DNA from: Bacteroidota bacterium
GTDB lineage: Bacteria > Bacteroidota > Rhodothermia > Rhodothermales > JAHQVL01
Assembly (NCBI GenBank): GCA_039111535.1
Contig: JBCCIM010000048.1
Span: 1 to 34,034 of the forward strand
Length of the DNA: 34,034 bases
Direction: 5' to 3'
In this document: positions 1-7,386 of the stretch, in pieces
Layout: every line of letters starts with the position of its first letter
Numbering within the stretch: position 1 is the first letter of the stretch
Notes under the pieces: model-generated
Database searches by the model: none
What the model saw: the letters and a program-made list of their open reading frames with translations, nothing else
What the model was told of the DNA's origin: nothing
Program-made: the position numbers and the translations under genes

Positions 1-2
1 CG

Positions 3-47
3 AGAATGATCGATCAACTACTCGCTCAACAAGAGTGGGGTGTTTGA
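3..47 (+). CDS. Possible 3' end of an upstream gene
   Basis: The first 47 bases are open in frame 3 and end in TGA at 45-47. The encoded tail reads RMIDQLLAQQEWGV, which could be the C-terminus of a protein starting outside the window. It is too short to assign a family, and the other two forward frames also stop within the first 60 bases, so this is only a suggestion. A hairpin at 93-116 would fit as the terminator of such a gene. Confidence 0.25.
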   Translation, partial: RMIDQLLAQQEWGV

Positions 48-92
48 GTGCTTGAACGAGGGCTGCGCTTGAAAAAATAATATCGATTGCTC

Positions 93-116
93 TGCAGCCG
101 GTTTTGTCCGGCTGCA
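93..116 (+). terminator. Hairpin before the first complete gene
   Basis: The arms TGCAGCCGG (93-101) and CCGGCTGCA (108-116) pair perfectly over 9 bp around a 6-base T-rich loop. No long T-run follows, so a rho-independent terminator is plausible but not classic. A TTG that could start the next gene at 104 falls inside the loop, which argues for the downstream TTG at 140 as the real start. Confidence 0.45.
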
Positions 117-139
117 CATTTAATCAAAGGCGATCGATT

Positions 140-1024
140 TTGAGATTTATCAAGCGCTATGCACCGCTCATTTTTCGTTTAATTCTGCGGGCGGCCGTAA
201 TATTTGCTGTAGTCACAGCGATTTATCTTGGCCGACGACCACTTCGAACAGACCTTTTTGTTGGGAATATCCACCCCGGTGTCAGTTACCGAAGGGGAAT
301 AGTTAATCGCCCAGATCGTATTGTGTATCACTTAATTGAGGTTGATCTAACCACGCCGGGCTTGTCTTTTACCAGCACTGATCCCGTTACTGAAATTGAA
401 TACGCAGCCCAGACGGTCGAGGAATTTGCGGCTGAAAATGACACTGAAGTCGCAATCAACGGGAACTTTTTCTACCCATTCCACTCTGAAGCCCCATGGG
501 ATTTTTATCCACATCGTGGAGATTTGGTAGAGCTAAGCGGGATTGCAATTAATGATGGGGTGAGGTACAGCTCGCCTCGGCATGATTGGCCTGCACTGTG
601 TATTAGTTCTGAGCCACGGGCTGAAATAAGCAGCTCTGGCCGCTGCCCGGCCGGGACACAGACGGCACTGGCTGGCAACATCCAAACGGTGAAAGATGGC
701 AGAATGGTCGAACTGCCAGATGAAAAGGTTTATACTCGCAACGTTATCGGCGTCAATGAAACCGGTGACCGGCTGTGGATTTTGATCGTTGATGGCAAAC
801 AGCCGTTTTACAGTGCAGGCGCGACCTTTTTCTTTTGCGCCCAACTGCTCAAAGAGGCTGGCGCTACCGATGTGCTTAATCTCGATGGGGGCGGTTCTAC
901 GACATTGGTTATTAAGCAGGATGGTGAACAGCAGGTTTTTAATGCCCCCTATCACACACGAGTGGTGATGCGCCAGCGGCCGGTTGCAAACCATCTTGGC
1001 ATACAGATTGAAAAGATGGAATGA
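140..1024 (+). CDS. Phosphodiester glycosidase (NAGPA) family protein, membrane-anchored
   Basis: The product is about 294 residues. A basic N-terminus is followed by one hydrophobic segment (about residues 8-30), so it is probably anchored in the membrane with the domain outside the cytoplasm. The domain carries the hallmarks of the NAGPA family (PF09992): AINGNFFYPF in its first half and NLDGGGSTTLVI near the end. Members remove N-acetylglucosamine caps or act on exopolysaccharide-like phosphodiesters; the substrate here is unknown. The reading frame is open from a TTG at 104, but that codon sits in the loop of a hairpin. I chose the TTG at 140, preceded by AAAGG at 126-130 with suitable spacing. 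Word usage in this gene differs from genes after 2.6 kb. The family call is firm; the start and substrate are not. Confidence 0.8.
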   Translation: MRFIKRYAPLIFRLILRAAVIFAVVTAIYLGRRPLRTDLFVGNIHPGVSYRRGIVNRPDRIVYHLIEVDLTTPGLSFTSTDPVTEIEYAAQTVEEFAAENDTEVAINGNFFYPFHSEAPWDFYPHRGDLVELSGIAINDGVRYSSPRHDWPALCISSEPRAEISSSGRCPAGTQTALAGNIQTVKDGRMVELPDEKVYTRNVIGVNETGDRLWILIVDGKQPFYSAGATFFFCAQLLKEAGATDVLNLDGGGSTTLVIKQDGEQQVFNAPYHTRVVMRQRPVANHLGIQIEKME

Positions 1025-1090
1025 TAAGATGTAAGCTGCGTGCGAAGCTAAGCCATTATCTCACCAACTCTCAACTATCAAATATCAAAT

Positions 1091-1834
1091 ATGAACTATC
1101 CAATTATTGAAAATATCCCATTCGTTGATACCGATCAGATGATTGAAGTGGATCGGGCGATGATCGAAGATTATCATATTGAGCTGATCCAGATGATGGA
1201 GAACGCCGGCCGGAATTTGGCCCATCTGGGTCGCAGTCGTTTCTTGGATGGCGATCCACGAGGAAAAACGGTTGTGGTGATGGCCGGTACCGGTGGCAAC
1301 GGCGGCGGGGGGATGGTGGCGGCTCGCCGTTTGCATAATTATGGGGCGAATGTGACCGTCTTTGTCACGGCCGAAGATGAGCGCTTCACGCCGATCCCGG
1401 CTCATCAGCTCGATATTCTGCGCCGGATGGGGGTAACTGTGCGACCGGCCGAAGAGATTAGTGAGGTGAAAGCGGCCGATCTGATAATCGATGCGGTGAT
1501 CGGCTATAGTTTGAAAGGGGCACCTCGTGGCAATGCGAAAATAATGATTGAATGGGCGAATGGGAATGGCGCACCTATCTTGGCCCTTGATGCACCATCA
1601 GGTATCGATACAGCCAGCGGTGTTGTGTTTGAACCAGCGATCAGAGCTGCTGCTACGATGACGCTTGCCTTACCGAAAAAAGGATTTTTTGTAGATGATA
1701 TTTCTGCTCAATTGGGTGAGTTATATCTGGCCGATATTAGTGTGCCTCCAGAATTGTATGCGAATGATCAGCTGAGAATAAAGGTTGAGGAAATTTTTGC
1801 AAAAAGTGATATCGTTCAGCTTCGATTTGATTAG
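1091..1834 (+). CDS. nnrE: NAD(P)H-hydrate epimerase-like protein (YjeF N-terminal domain), copy 1
   Basis: The 247-residue protein is a single YjeF_N Rossmann-like domain without the C-terminal ADP/ATP-dependent dehydratase (NnrD) half. Family enzymes epimerise R- to S-NAD(P)H hydrate during repair of damaged cofactor. Visible motifs are QMMENAGRNLA near residue 35, the glycine loop GTGGNGGGGMVAARRL, AVIGYSLKG, and LALDAPSGIDTASG, whose Asp matches the proposed catalytic Asp. The glycine loop reads GGGG where most relatives have GGDG, and the second copy at 21916-22635 shares this. By eye the two copies are about 60% identical. It starts 66 bases after the glycosidase gene with no clear ribosome site, and ends 3 bases from the convergent kinase gene. 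Family membership is clear; a physiological role separate from copy 2 is unknown. Confidence 0.85.
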   Translation: MNYPIIENIPFVDTDQMIEVDRAMIEDYHIELIQMMENAGRNLAHLGRSRFLDGDPRGKTVVVMAGTGGNGGGGMVAARRLHNYGANVTVFVTAEDERFTPIPAHQLDILRRMGVTVRPAEEISEVKAADLIIDAVIGYSLKGAPRGNAKIMIEWANGNGAPILALDAPSGIDTASGVVFEPAIRAAATMTLALPKKGFFVDDISAQLGELYLADISVPPELYANDQLRIKVEEIFAKSDIVQLRFD

Positions 1835-1837
1835 GTA

Positions 1838-2644
1838 TTAAGAAGGAATTGCTGCAGGTAGAGTGAACCAGACGGTTGATCCAATATTGTTTGTTGACTC
1901 AACACCAATCTCTCCTCCCTGTTTTTCGATAAGCTTTTTAGCAATTGAGATACCTAAGTTTAGACTTATATCTCTCTTTAACGTGGTAGCTCCGGATAGT
2001 TGGAAAAAAGCCTCTTGTTCAGCAAATGACAGTTTTCTTCCGTTATTTTCAATTGAAAATTTGACTTTGTTATCAAGCCACTGCTGCCAGCTAACCTCCA
2101 CTTTGAGCGGTTCTCCCCCAGACTGAATCGCATTGCCTATAAGACTATACCAGACTTCAGACATCCAATTGGGGTTACCTACAACTTGTGGCCATTCCCT
2201 TGGAAACTTTATGCTTTGTTTGTTTTCGCTTTTATTATTGTGCAATTTAAAAACAACGGCTTCGAATGTAAACCACATATCAAATGAATGAAACTGAGCT
2301 TCTTCATTTTCATAGCGAGCTAAATCAAGCAATGCTTGAATCGTTTCGGCCGATTTTTCACCAATTCGAACGATGTTGTTGATCCATTCATCTTTTTTGT
2401 TTGCAAGCATATCGGGTGATGCTTCACGTAAAAGCTCTGCAAACCCGATCATTTGAGCCACTGGTGATTTAAGATCATGGGCCACAGTTCGTGCAAATGC
2501 GTTGAGCTCTTCATTTCTAATTTGTAGTTCTTCCGCTGTTTTTCGTAGCTCTCGTTCCGCCTGCTCTCTCATAATTTTGTCGCCAAACAATTCAGACAGG
2601 TACCTGAAGACCAAAAACTCGACAACCAGGGCTGGAAAGACCAC
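1838..2644 (-). CDS. Sensor histidine kinase, C-terminal catalytic part (5' end probably truncated)
   Basis: The 268-residue frame holds a coiled linker (about 25-50), a HisKA dimerisation domain with phospho-acceptor His56 in TVAHDLKSPVAQM, and a HATPase_c domain with N-box Asn171 (SLIGNAIQSGG). The second box reads ENNG where DxG is usual, and the late box is NLGISIAKKL. No input domain or full transmembrane region is present. A TGA lies three codons upstream of the GTG start. The first ~17 codons overlap, on the other strand, what looks like the tail of a sugar acetyltransferase gene. I read this as a kinase gene cut near 2590-2645 by recombination or by an assembly join. ATP binding looks feasible despite the weak D-box. 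No response regulator gene adjoins it. Confidence 0.7.
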   Translation of the reverse strand: MVFPALVVEFLVFRYLSELFGDKIMREQAERELRKTAEELQIRNEELNAFARTVAHDLKSPVAQMIGFAELLREASPDMLANKKDEWINNIVRIGEKSAETIQALLDLARYENEEAQFHSFDMWFTFEAVVFKLHNNKSENKQSIKFPREWPQVVGNPNWMSEVWYSLIGNAIQSGGEPLKVEVSWQQWLDNKVKFSIENNGRKLSFAEQEAFFQLSGATTLKRDISLNLGISIAKKLIEKQGGEIGVESTNNIGSTVWFTLPAAIPS

Positions 2645-2675
2645 TGAGGCTCAACAGAGCCGCGCAATAGCGTAA
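2592..2675 (+). pseudogene. Possible 3' remnant of a sugar O/N-acetyltransferase gene (WbpD-like)
   Basis: A forward frame reads SDRYLKTKNSTTRAGK and onward to a TAA at 2673-2675, 19 bases before the aminotransferase start. Left-handed beta-helix acetyltransferases of the WbpD/WlbB type often end in a C-x-x-(S/T)-G-x-RY-L element, and in Wbp clusters they sit beside the aminotransferase and oxidoreductase found here. The frame runs into sequence read as histidine kinase on the other strand, so only the last 25-30 codons would remain. The match is short, and this is inference from context more than from homology. Confidence 0.3.
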
Positions 2676-2694
2676 ACGACTAGAGGAACTACTT

Positions 2695-3822
2695 ATGCAG
2701 GATATAAAAATGGTGGACCTGCGGGGGCAATACCTCGCAATCAAAGAAGAAATTGATGCTGCCATCCAGACAGTGCTCGACCAAACCAGCTTCATCAAGG
2801 GCCCGCATGTTAAAGCCTTCGAGGAAGCCCTGAGCGCCTATGTGGGTAGCGAAGGCACGGTAGCCGTGGGCAATGGTACAGACGCATTACAAATTGCTTT
2901 CATGGCACTAGGTATTGGCGCCGGCGACGAAGTGATTACGCCTGCATTCACGTTTATTGCCACCGCTGAAGCCGCAGCTTTGATGGGCGCCAAACCTGTC
3001 TTTGTGGATATCGATCCGCTGACGTTCAACATGGACCCGGCGAAAATTGAAGCACTCATTACGCCGGCGACTAAAGCCATCGTGCCCGTGCACTTGTTCG
3101 GACAGGCAGCGGACATGGATCCGATCCTGGAAATTGCCAAAAAGCACAACCTGCATATCATCGAAGACTGCGCCCAGGCCATTGGTGCAACGTATAAAGG
3201 GCGCATCGTGGGTAAAGACGGCGCATTTGGTACGCTCTCTTGCTTCCCCTCCAAAAACCTTGGTGCATATGGCGATGCCGGCGCCATGTTCTCCAACGAC
3301 GAAGAACTACTGCATAAAGCACGCATGATTGCCAACCATGGCTCTCAAAAAAAATACTACAACGAGTTGGTAGGTATCAATAGCCGGCTCGATGCGATGC
3401 AAGCAGCCATCCTGAGCGTGAAACTGAAATACCTCGATGCATATAGTGCAGCACGCCAGGCTGCCGCGCGCCGCTACGACATCCTGTTTGCTGATGTTGC
3501 CGAAGTGGAAACACCGCAGACCGCAGCGGACAACGTCCACGTCTTTCATCAGTACACATTGCGCGTGCCGCAGCGAGATGCCCTTTCAGCGCACCTGAAA
3601 GCCAACGGCGTTCCCCATGCGGTATACTATCCGGTGTCGCTCCGCGAGCTACCTGTTTTCATTTCTGACGATGCAGCCGGTGCCGGCGATTTGACAGAAA
3701 CCCGGCGTGCATGTCAGGAAGTTTTGTCTCTGCCAATGCATACGGAGTTGACAGAAGCGCAACAGGCTTATATCGCTGAAACGATTGTGGCGTTTTACCA
3801 GCAACAACCTGTAGCACTCTGA
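2695..3822 (+). CDS. DegT/DnrJ/EryC1/StrS sugar-nucleotide aminotransferase (WbpE/WlbC type)
   Basis: The 375-residue PLP enzyme spans the full family length. The cofactor sites are visible: GNGTDALQIA near residue 59 for phosphate, IIEDCAQAIGATYKG with Asp158 for the pyridine nitrogen, and the Schiff-base Lys187 in CFPSKNLGAYGDAGA. The SKNLGAYGD version is typical of enzymes that aminate the C3 keto group of UDP-GlcNAc-uronate or related 3-keto sugars, as opposed to the WecE-type SFHDTKN motif in the second family member at 26625. AGAGGA at 2682-2687 lies 7 bases before the ATG, one of the better ribosome sites in the window. The Gfo/Idh/MocA oxidoreductase follows after 84 bases, and in the Wbp pathway the two act as a coupled pair. 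The family is certain and the substrate is inferred from that pair. Confidence 0.9.
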   Translation: MQDIKMVDLRGQYLAIKEEIDAAIQTVLDQTSFIKGPHVKAFEEALSAYVGSEGTVAVGNGTDALQIAFMALGIGAGDEVITPAFTFIATAEAAALMGAKPVFVDIDPLTFNMDPAKIEALITPATKAIVPVHLFGQAADMDPILEIAKKHNLHIIEDCAQAIGATYKGRIVGKDGAFGTLSCFPSKNLGAYGDAGAMFSNDEELLHKARMIANHGSQKKYYNELVGINSRLDAMQAAILSVKLKYLDAYSAARQAAARRYDILFADVAEVETPQTAADNVHVFHQYTLRVPQRDALSAHLKANGVPHAVYYPVSLRELPVFISDDAAGAGDLTETRRACQEVLSLPMHTELTEAQQAYIAETIVAFYQQQPVAL

Positions 3823-3853
3823 ACAGTTTAACACCTTAACCTGCGTTTACCTG

Positions 3854-3875
3854 CCGGGGCTGCGTCGCAGCCCGG
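3854..3875 (+). terminator. GC-rich hairpin between aminotransferase and oxidoreductase genes
   Basis: GGGCTGC (3857-3863) and GCAGCCC (3867-3873) form a 7-bp stem with a 3-base loop, extendable by two G-C pairs across a bulged G. The following bases are pyrimidine-rich but not a clean T-run. It may attenuate transcription or stabilise the upstream message. Confidence 0.4.
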
Positions 3876-3906
3876 TTCTTCCTCCCAATCAAGCACGCAT
3901 TTTCAC

Positions 3907-4959
3907 GTGGACACATCTGACAATAAAATCGGACTCGCCCAGGTAGGTATTGGCTACTGGGGTAAAAACCTCTTCAGAAACTTCAGCAGCCTGCCTGATG
4001 CAACCATGATACAGGTTTGCGATCAAAACGAAGGCGTTCTGCGCCGGCTGGCAGACCAAAACCCGGGCCTCCAAACAACAAGCGACTTCGATGACATCTT
4101 GCGCAACGATGCTGTTGATGCAGTTATCATAGCCACACAAACGCCGCTTCACTACGCGTTTGCCCGAGACGCCCTTGCTGCAGGGAAACACGTATTTGTC
4201 GAAAAGCCGTTAACACAAAACACGGAAGAAGCAACTCACCTGGTACAGCTTGCTGAGGAGAATGACCTGCGATTGATGGTTGGCCACCTGCTGCTCTACC
4301 ATCCTGCGTTTGCTTATGTTGAGTCGCTCATCAACAATGGGGAATTGGGCGATATACATTACCTGTACAGCGTCCGTGTGAATCTTGGTATCATCCGCCA
4401 AAAAGAGAATGCGTTTGAAAGCCTGGCGCCACACGACTTGTCAGTAGCCCTGCAATTCCTCGATGAAGCCCCCGTAGCTGTCTCAGCAACCGGTCAGTCG
4501 TTCTTGCAGCCGGGCATCGAAGACGTCGCGTTTGCTACCGTATATTTTGAAGGCGGTAAACTTGCCCATCTACACGCCAGTTGGCTCGACCCACATAAAG
4601 TGCGCAAAGTCACTGTTGTTGGCAGCAAGAAAATGGCGGTGATCGATGACATGCAGGGCACAGAGAAAGTCCGGCTTTTTGACAAGCGGGTGGACATCAA
4701 TGAAGCGCAGCAATACGCAAGCTACACAGAGGCCATGTCAATCCGGACTGGCGATATCGTGAGCCCCAAAATTGACATGAAAGAGCCGCTTAAGCTGGAG
4801 TGCCAGCACTTTGTCGATTGCATCAAAACGGGTGCAACGCCAAAATCAGACGGCCGCAATGGACTTACCGTAGTACGATTGCTTGAAGCAGCCAAAAAGT
4901 CCCTCGCCATGGGTGGTGCTAGAATTGAGCTTGAGCCTGAAGCCAGCTTAGCCGGCTGA
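3907..4959 (+). CDS. Gfo/Idh/MocA-family NAD-dependent sugar oxidoreductase (WbpB/WlbA type)
   Basis: The product is 350 residues. The N-terminal Rossmann fold shows VGIGYWGKNLFRNF and AGKHVFVEKPLTQN, where the EKP lysine is the family's catalytic lysine. The C-terminal half is the usual substrate domain. Relatives WbpB and WlbA oxidise C3 of UDP-GlcNAc-uronate to a 3-keto sugar, recycling NAD+ with 2-oxoglutarate, and pass it to the adjacent aminotransferase (2695-3822). The GTG at 3907 is the most upstream plausible start and keeps the full nucleotide-binding loop; no ribosome site is obvious. Downstream lies a perfect 13-bp hairpin at 4965-4997. The family is certain. The exact substrate is inferred from its neighbour and from the WbpA- and WbpI-like genes further along. 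Confidence 0.88.
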   Translation: MDTSDNKIGLAQVGIGYWGKNLFRNFSSLPDATMIQVCDQNEGVLRRLADQNPGLQTTSDFDDILRNDAVDAVIIATQTPLHYAFARDALAAGKHVFVEKPLTQNTEEATHLVQLAEENDLRLMVGHLLLYHPAFAYVESLINNGELGDIHYLYSVRVNLGIIRQKENAFESLAPHDLSVALQFLDEAPVAVSATGQSFLQPGIEDVAFATVYFEGGKLAHLHASWLDPHKVRKVTVVGSKKMAVIDDMQGTEKVRLFDKRVDINEAQQYASYTEAMSIRTGDIVSPKIDMKEPLKLECQHFVDCIKTGATPKSDGRNGLTVVRLLEAAKKSLAMGGARIELEPEASLAG

Positions 4960-4964
4960 GTTGA

Positions 4965-4997
4965 CAGCGCAACCACTGCCATTAAGTGGTTGCGCTG
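4965..4997. terminator. Bidirectional terminator-like hairpin between convergent genes
   Basis: CAGCGCAACCACT (4965-4977) pairs perfectly over 13 bp with AGTGGTTGCGCTG (4985-4997) around a 7-base loop. It sits in the 65-base gap between the oxidoreductase (+) and the T9SS protein (-). Neither side has a T-run, so the mechanism is uncertain, but stem strength and position favour a shared terminator or mRNA 3'-end stabiliser. Confidence 0.65.
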
Positions 4998-5024
4998 CCA
5001 GATCGAATGAGACCAGATGGTAAC

Positions 5025-7265
5025 TCAATACATTACAATTGTACGTGACACCTGCTTCTGGCCGGCCTGTATTTTCAGAACATAAATCCCTGCAGCCGGC
5101 ACCTCTGCATACCCAACTTTGCCGTTCCAAGCCACGTTGTGCACACCAGCAGCCAGAAATTCGTCCACCAGCGTGATAACAGGCCTACCCAGCAAATCGT
5201 ATACTTGTACCAGCACCTGCTGGGGACTCGCCAGCGTAAACGGTATGGACAGTCCGGCATGCTGAGCACGATGAAACGGATTTGGATACGGCTGAGCCAA
5301 CGTTACTTCAGCCGGCAATTCAGGGGCAGCTTCCGTATCAACGCCCTCAACTTCCATCTTCACGGGTAAACGCTCCCCTTCCGCAGCAACAGCAACAGCA
5401 TATCCTAGCTTGTCCAGTTCAACATCTTGTCCGGCTGGATACGTCAGCAGCGCGTATTTACCCGGCGCTATGGTGCCGCCATCATACCGCACGCCTAACA
5501 CGTTGATATCTGCTGCCCGCTCTACAACCTGCAGGCTGGCGCCGGCATTTTCAAGGGCATAGCTATTTGTTGCCGGCATCGTATTCCACGCTCCACCTAC
5601 GGCTAATTGAAATGCGCGAAGCGGTACAGCAGATTGCAAATAAAGCGTGGTGATTCCCTGGACCGTTTGTAACGCAACCTGTACCGATGCACCATCCTTT
5701 GAATGTGTACCGTCGATTGCCTTAGCGGCCGGCAAAGGCACGGCATCTGGCCATGTGCCAAGCAGAATTGCCTGGCTGACCACGGTCAGGTCGCGCACAT
5801 CCAGCAAACCATCAGGTGAACCAAAGGGATACAAGTCGATGCTTGTCTGCTCACTGGTTGCTAAAACTACGCGCTCCAGCACAGCATCAATACCCAGGAT
5901 CAGATCGCTGGCATCTACAACACCGTCATTGCTGGCATCCCCGCGGCCGCCAGTCCCAATACCAGTAACTTCAATGACATCACTACCGCTCCCTGCATTG
6001 TGGTAGAATGTAAATTGCCCTGCCTGTAGCCCGAAAGCGAGCGCTGTTGGGAAAAAGGACAGGTTGAACGAACGGCTTGCGCCAACCTCGATAGTTGCAG
6101 CAGGTACGTCAACACCATATAGCGGATTGTCTACCGCAACACTATCTATTACCAGCGGTGCTGTACCTGTATTGGTCACCAGGAGCGCAACGGATGCTGA
6201 TGAATCCACAGTGACCGTTCCTACATCAAGTATAGACGCATCTGGGGTAAACGTGGGGCTCCCCGTTGTGAGTGTTACGGTATGGGTAGCCAGCCCTGTC
6301 ACCAGGCCGGCATCTTCCCCTGTTTGTACAGACAGGGCGCCAAGCACGCGTTCCAATAAAAGCGTTGCTGTATCTGTTGTATTCCCAGCATCTACCGCAA
6401 AGACAAGCGTAAACAATGGGTCATATAGGCCGCTGGACAACCCACCACTAGAATTCCCCAATAGTACCGCGCGCATTTCTCCATCACGCGATGCAGCATT
6501 GATTGACCATTGGGAAGTATCAGCAATGGCCGTTCCTCGCAGGATATTTGTCAGCGTAAACGCACCTGTGGCCCAGGAGATGTCAAATTGTAATCCTTGC
6601 AAGGCAGTTACGTTTTCAAAATCAAGGAAAACAGGGACCTCAAATACCCCCATGCTGTTGGCCGTGCTGGCTTCAGCGGCAAAGCCCACGAGACTTTCCT
6701 CATCTTGCGGCATACCCGAACCCATCACGGTCACATCATCAATCCGCACGTTTGCACCAGACGTTGTGCCACCAATGGCTTCAAAAGCAAACTGTACCCC
6801 CGATTGCCCAAGTACAGCTGCCGGCAGCTCAACCTCTACCTCTGCATAGCTCCCATCATCCAAGGGCAGTGCTGCCCCATCATCAAGTACGGTAATAAAA
6901 GATTGCCCACCATCGAGTGTAGCAAGGACGCGCATTGCTTCCTGTGCATAACTGGATGTCCTACGCGCCAGATACAAAAGGCTGCCGGCTGTCATGCCCG
7001 ACAGGTCGGCAGGGGCTGAAATGAGGGTGCCGGCGGCTGTACCCGTAATCTTGGCGTTGTTGCCTCCTGAGCCTGTTGAAGCTACACTACTGCTGGTTTC
7101 CCAGGCTAATGTGGTATCACTCCAGCCCGCGGGTAAAGCAGGTGGCGTAACGGCGTCAAAAGTTTCGACAAAGAATAGGGTAGAATCCTGCGCCATACCT
7201 GCCTGCGGCAAAAAAAGTAGGCTGCATAGCATCATAAAGAAAGGCGTGAATAACCGTCGATTCAT
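5025..7265 (-). CDS. Secreted multidomain protein with cohesin-like, dockerin-like and T9SS type A sorting domains
   Basis: The 746-residue protein begins with a signal peptide cleaved after about residue 25 (QAGMA|QDS). Then come a jelly-roll-like region (30-183, starting FFVETFDAVTPPALPAGW), a cohesin-like beta domain (about 205-335) and an ASH/choice-of-anchor-D-like domain (343-436). Two dockerin-like calcium loops follow (GDASNDGVVDASDLI at 442-456 and SPDGLLDVRDL at 483-493), then a second beta domain (about 525-625). The C-terminus (655-746) has YPNPF, VYDLLGRPV and a final RTIVMY, the pattern of a type IX secretion sorting domain. The protein should be exported through the outer membrane and anchored or released at the surface. 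No catalytic motif is visible, so a structural or binding role is more likely. Domain names are by pattern only. Confidence 0.82.
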   Translation of the reverse strand: MNRRLFTPFFMMLCSLLFLPQAGMAQDSTLFFVETFDAVTPPALPAGWSDTTLAWETSSSVASTGSGGNNAKITGTAAGTLISAPADLSGMTAGSLLYLARRTSSYAQEAMRVLATLDGGQSFITVLDDGAALPLDDGSYAEVEVELPAAVLGQSGVQFAFEAIGGTTSGANVRIDDVTVMGSGMPQDEESLVGFAAEASTANSMGVFEVPVFLDFENVTALQGLQFDISWATGAFTLTNILRGTAIADTSQWSINAASRDGEMRAVLLGNSSGGLSSGLYDPLFTLVFAVDAGNTTDTATLLLERVLGALSVQTGEDAGLVTGLATHTVTLTTGSPTFTPDASILDVGTVTVDSSASVALLVTNTGTAPLVIDSVAVDNPLYGVDVPAATIEVGASRSFNLSFFPTALAFGLQAGQFTFYHNAGSGSDVIEVTGIGTGGRGDASNDGVVDASDLILGIDAVLERVVLATSEQTSIDLYPFGSPDGLLDVRDLTVVSQAILLGTWPDAVPLPAAKAIDGTHSKDGASVQVALQTVQGITTLYLQSAVPLRAFQLAVGGAWNTMPATNSYALENAGASLQVVERAADINVLGVRYDGGTIAPGKYALLTYPAGQDVELDKLGYAVAVAAEGERLPVKMEVEGVDTEAAPELPAEVTLAQPYPNPFHRAQHAGLSIPFTLASPQQVLVQVYDLLGRPVITLVDEFLAAGVHNVAWNGKVGYAEVPAAGIYVLKIQAGQKQVSRTIVMY

Positions 7266-7386
7266 GGCAATGTGCTCTGGTTAAGTGAGAAAAACTGAAC
7301 ACCCCACTAGACCCGCTACCATGATTCACATACCCTAATTCTGTATTATGCAATGAAATGTTTTGCTGCCCTACCCACTATGCCCC
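7266..7386. promoter_or_regulatory. Divergent intergenic region (T9SS protein / sulfatase)
   Basis: This 121-base gap separates divergently transcribed genes and must hold both promoters. I see no convincing Bacteroidota -33/-7 pair and no strong inverted repeat. The call rests on gene arrangement only. Confidence 0.4.

Noticed and set aside
104-139. Upstream TTG start for the phosphodiester glycosidase gene
   Set aside because: The TTG at 104 is in the loop of a perfect 9-bp hairpin and lacks a ribosome site; the TTG at 140 has AAAGG suitably placed and gives a normal membrane-anchor N-terminus.
6064-6849. A 261-codon plus-strand open frame
   Set aside because: It lies wholly inside the T9SS protein gene on the other strand; its low-complexity Ser/Thr/Ala content is a shadow of that gene.
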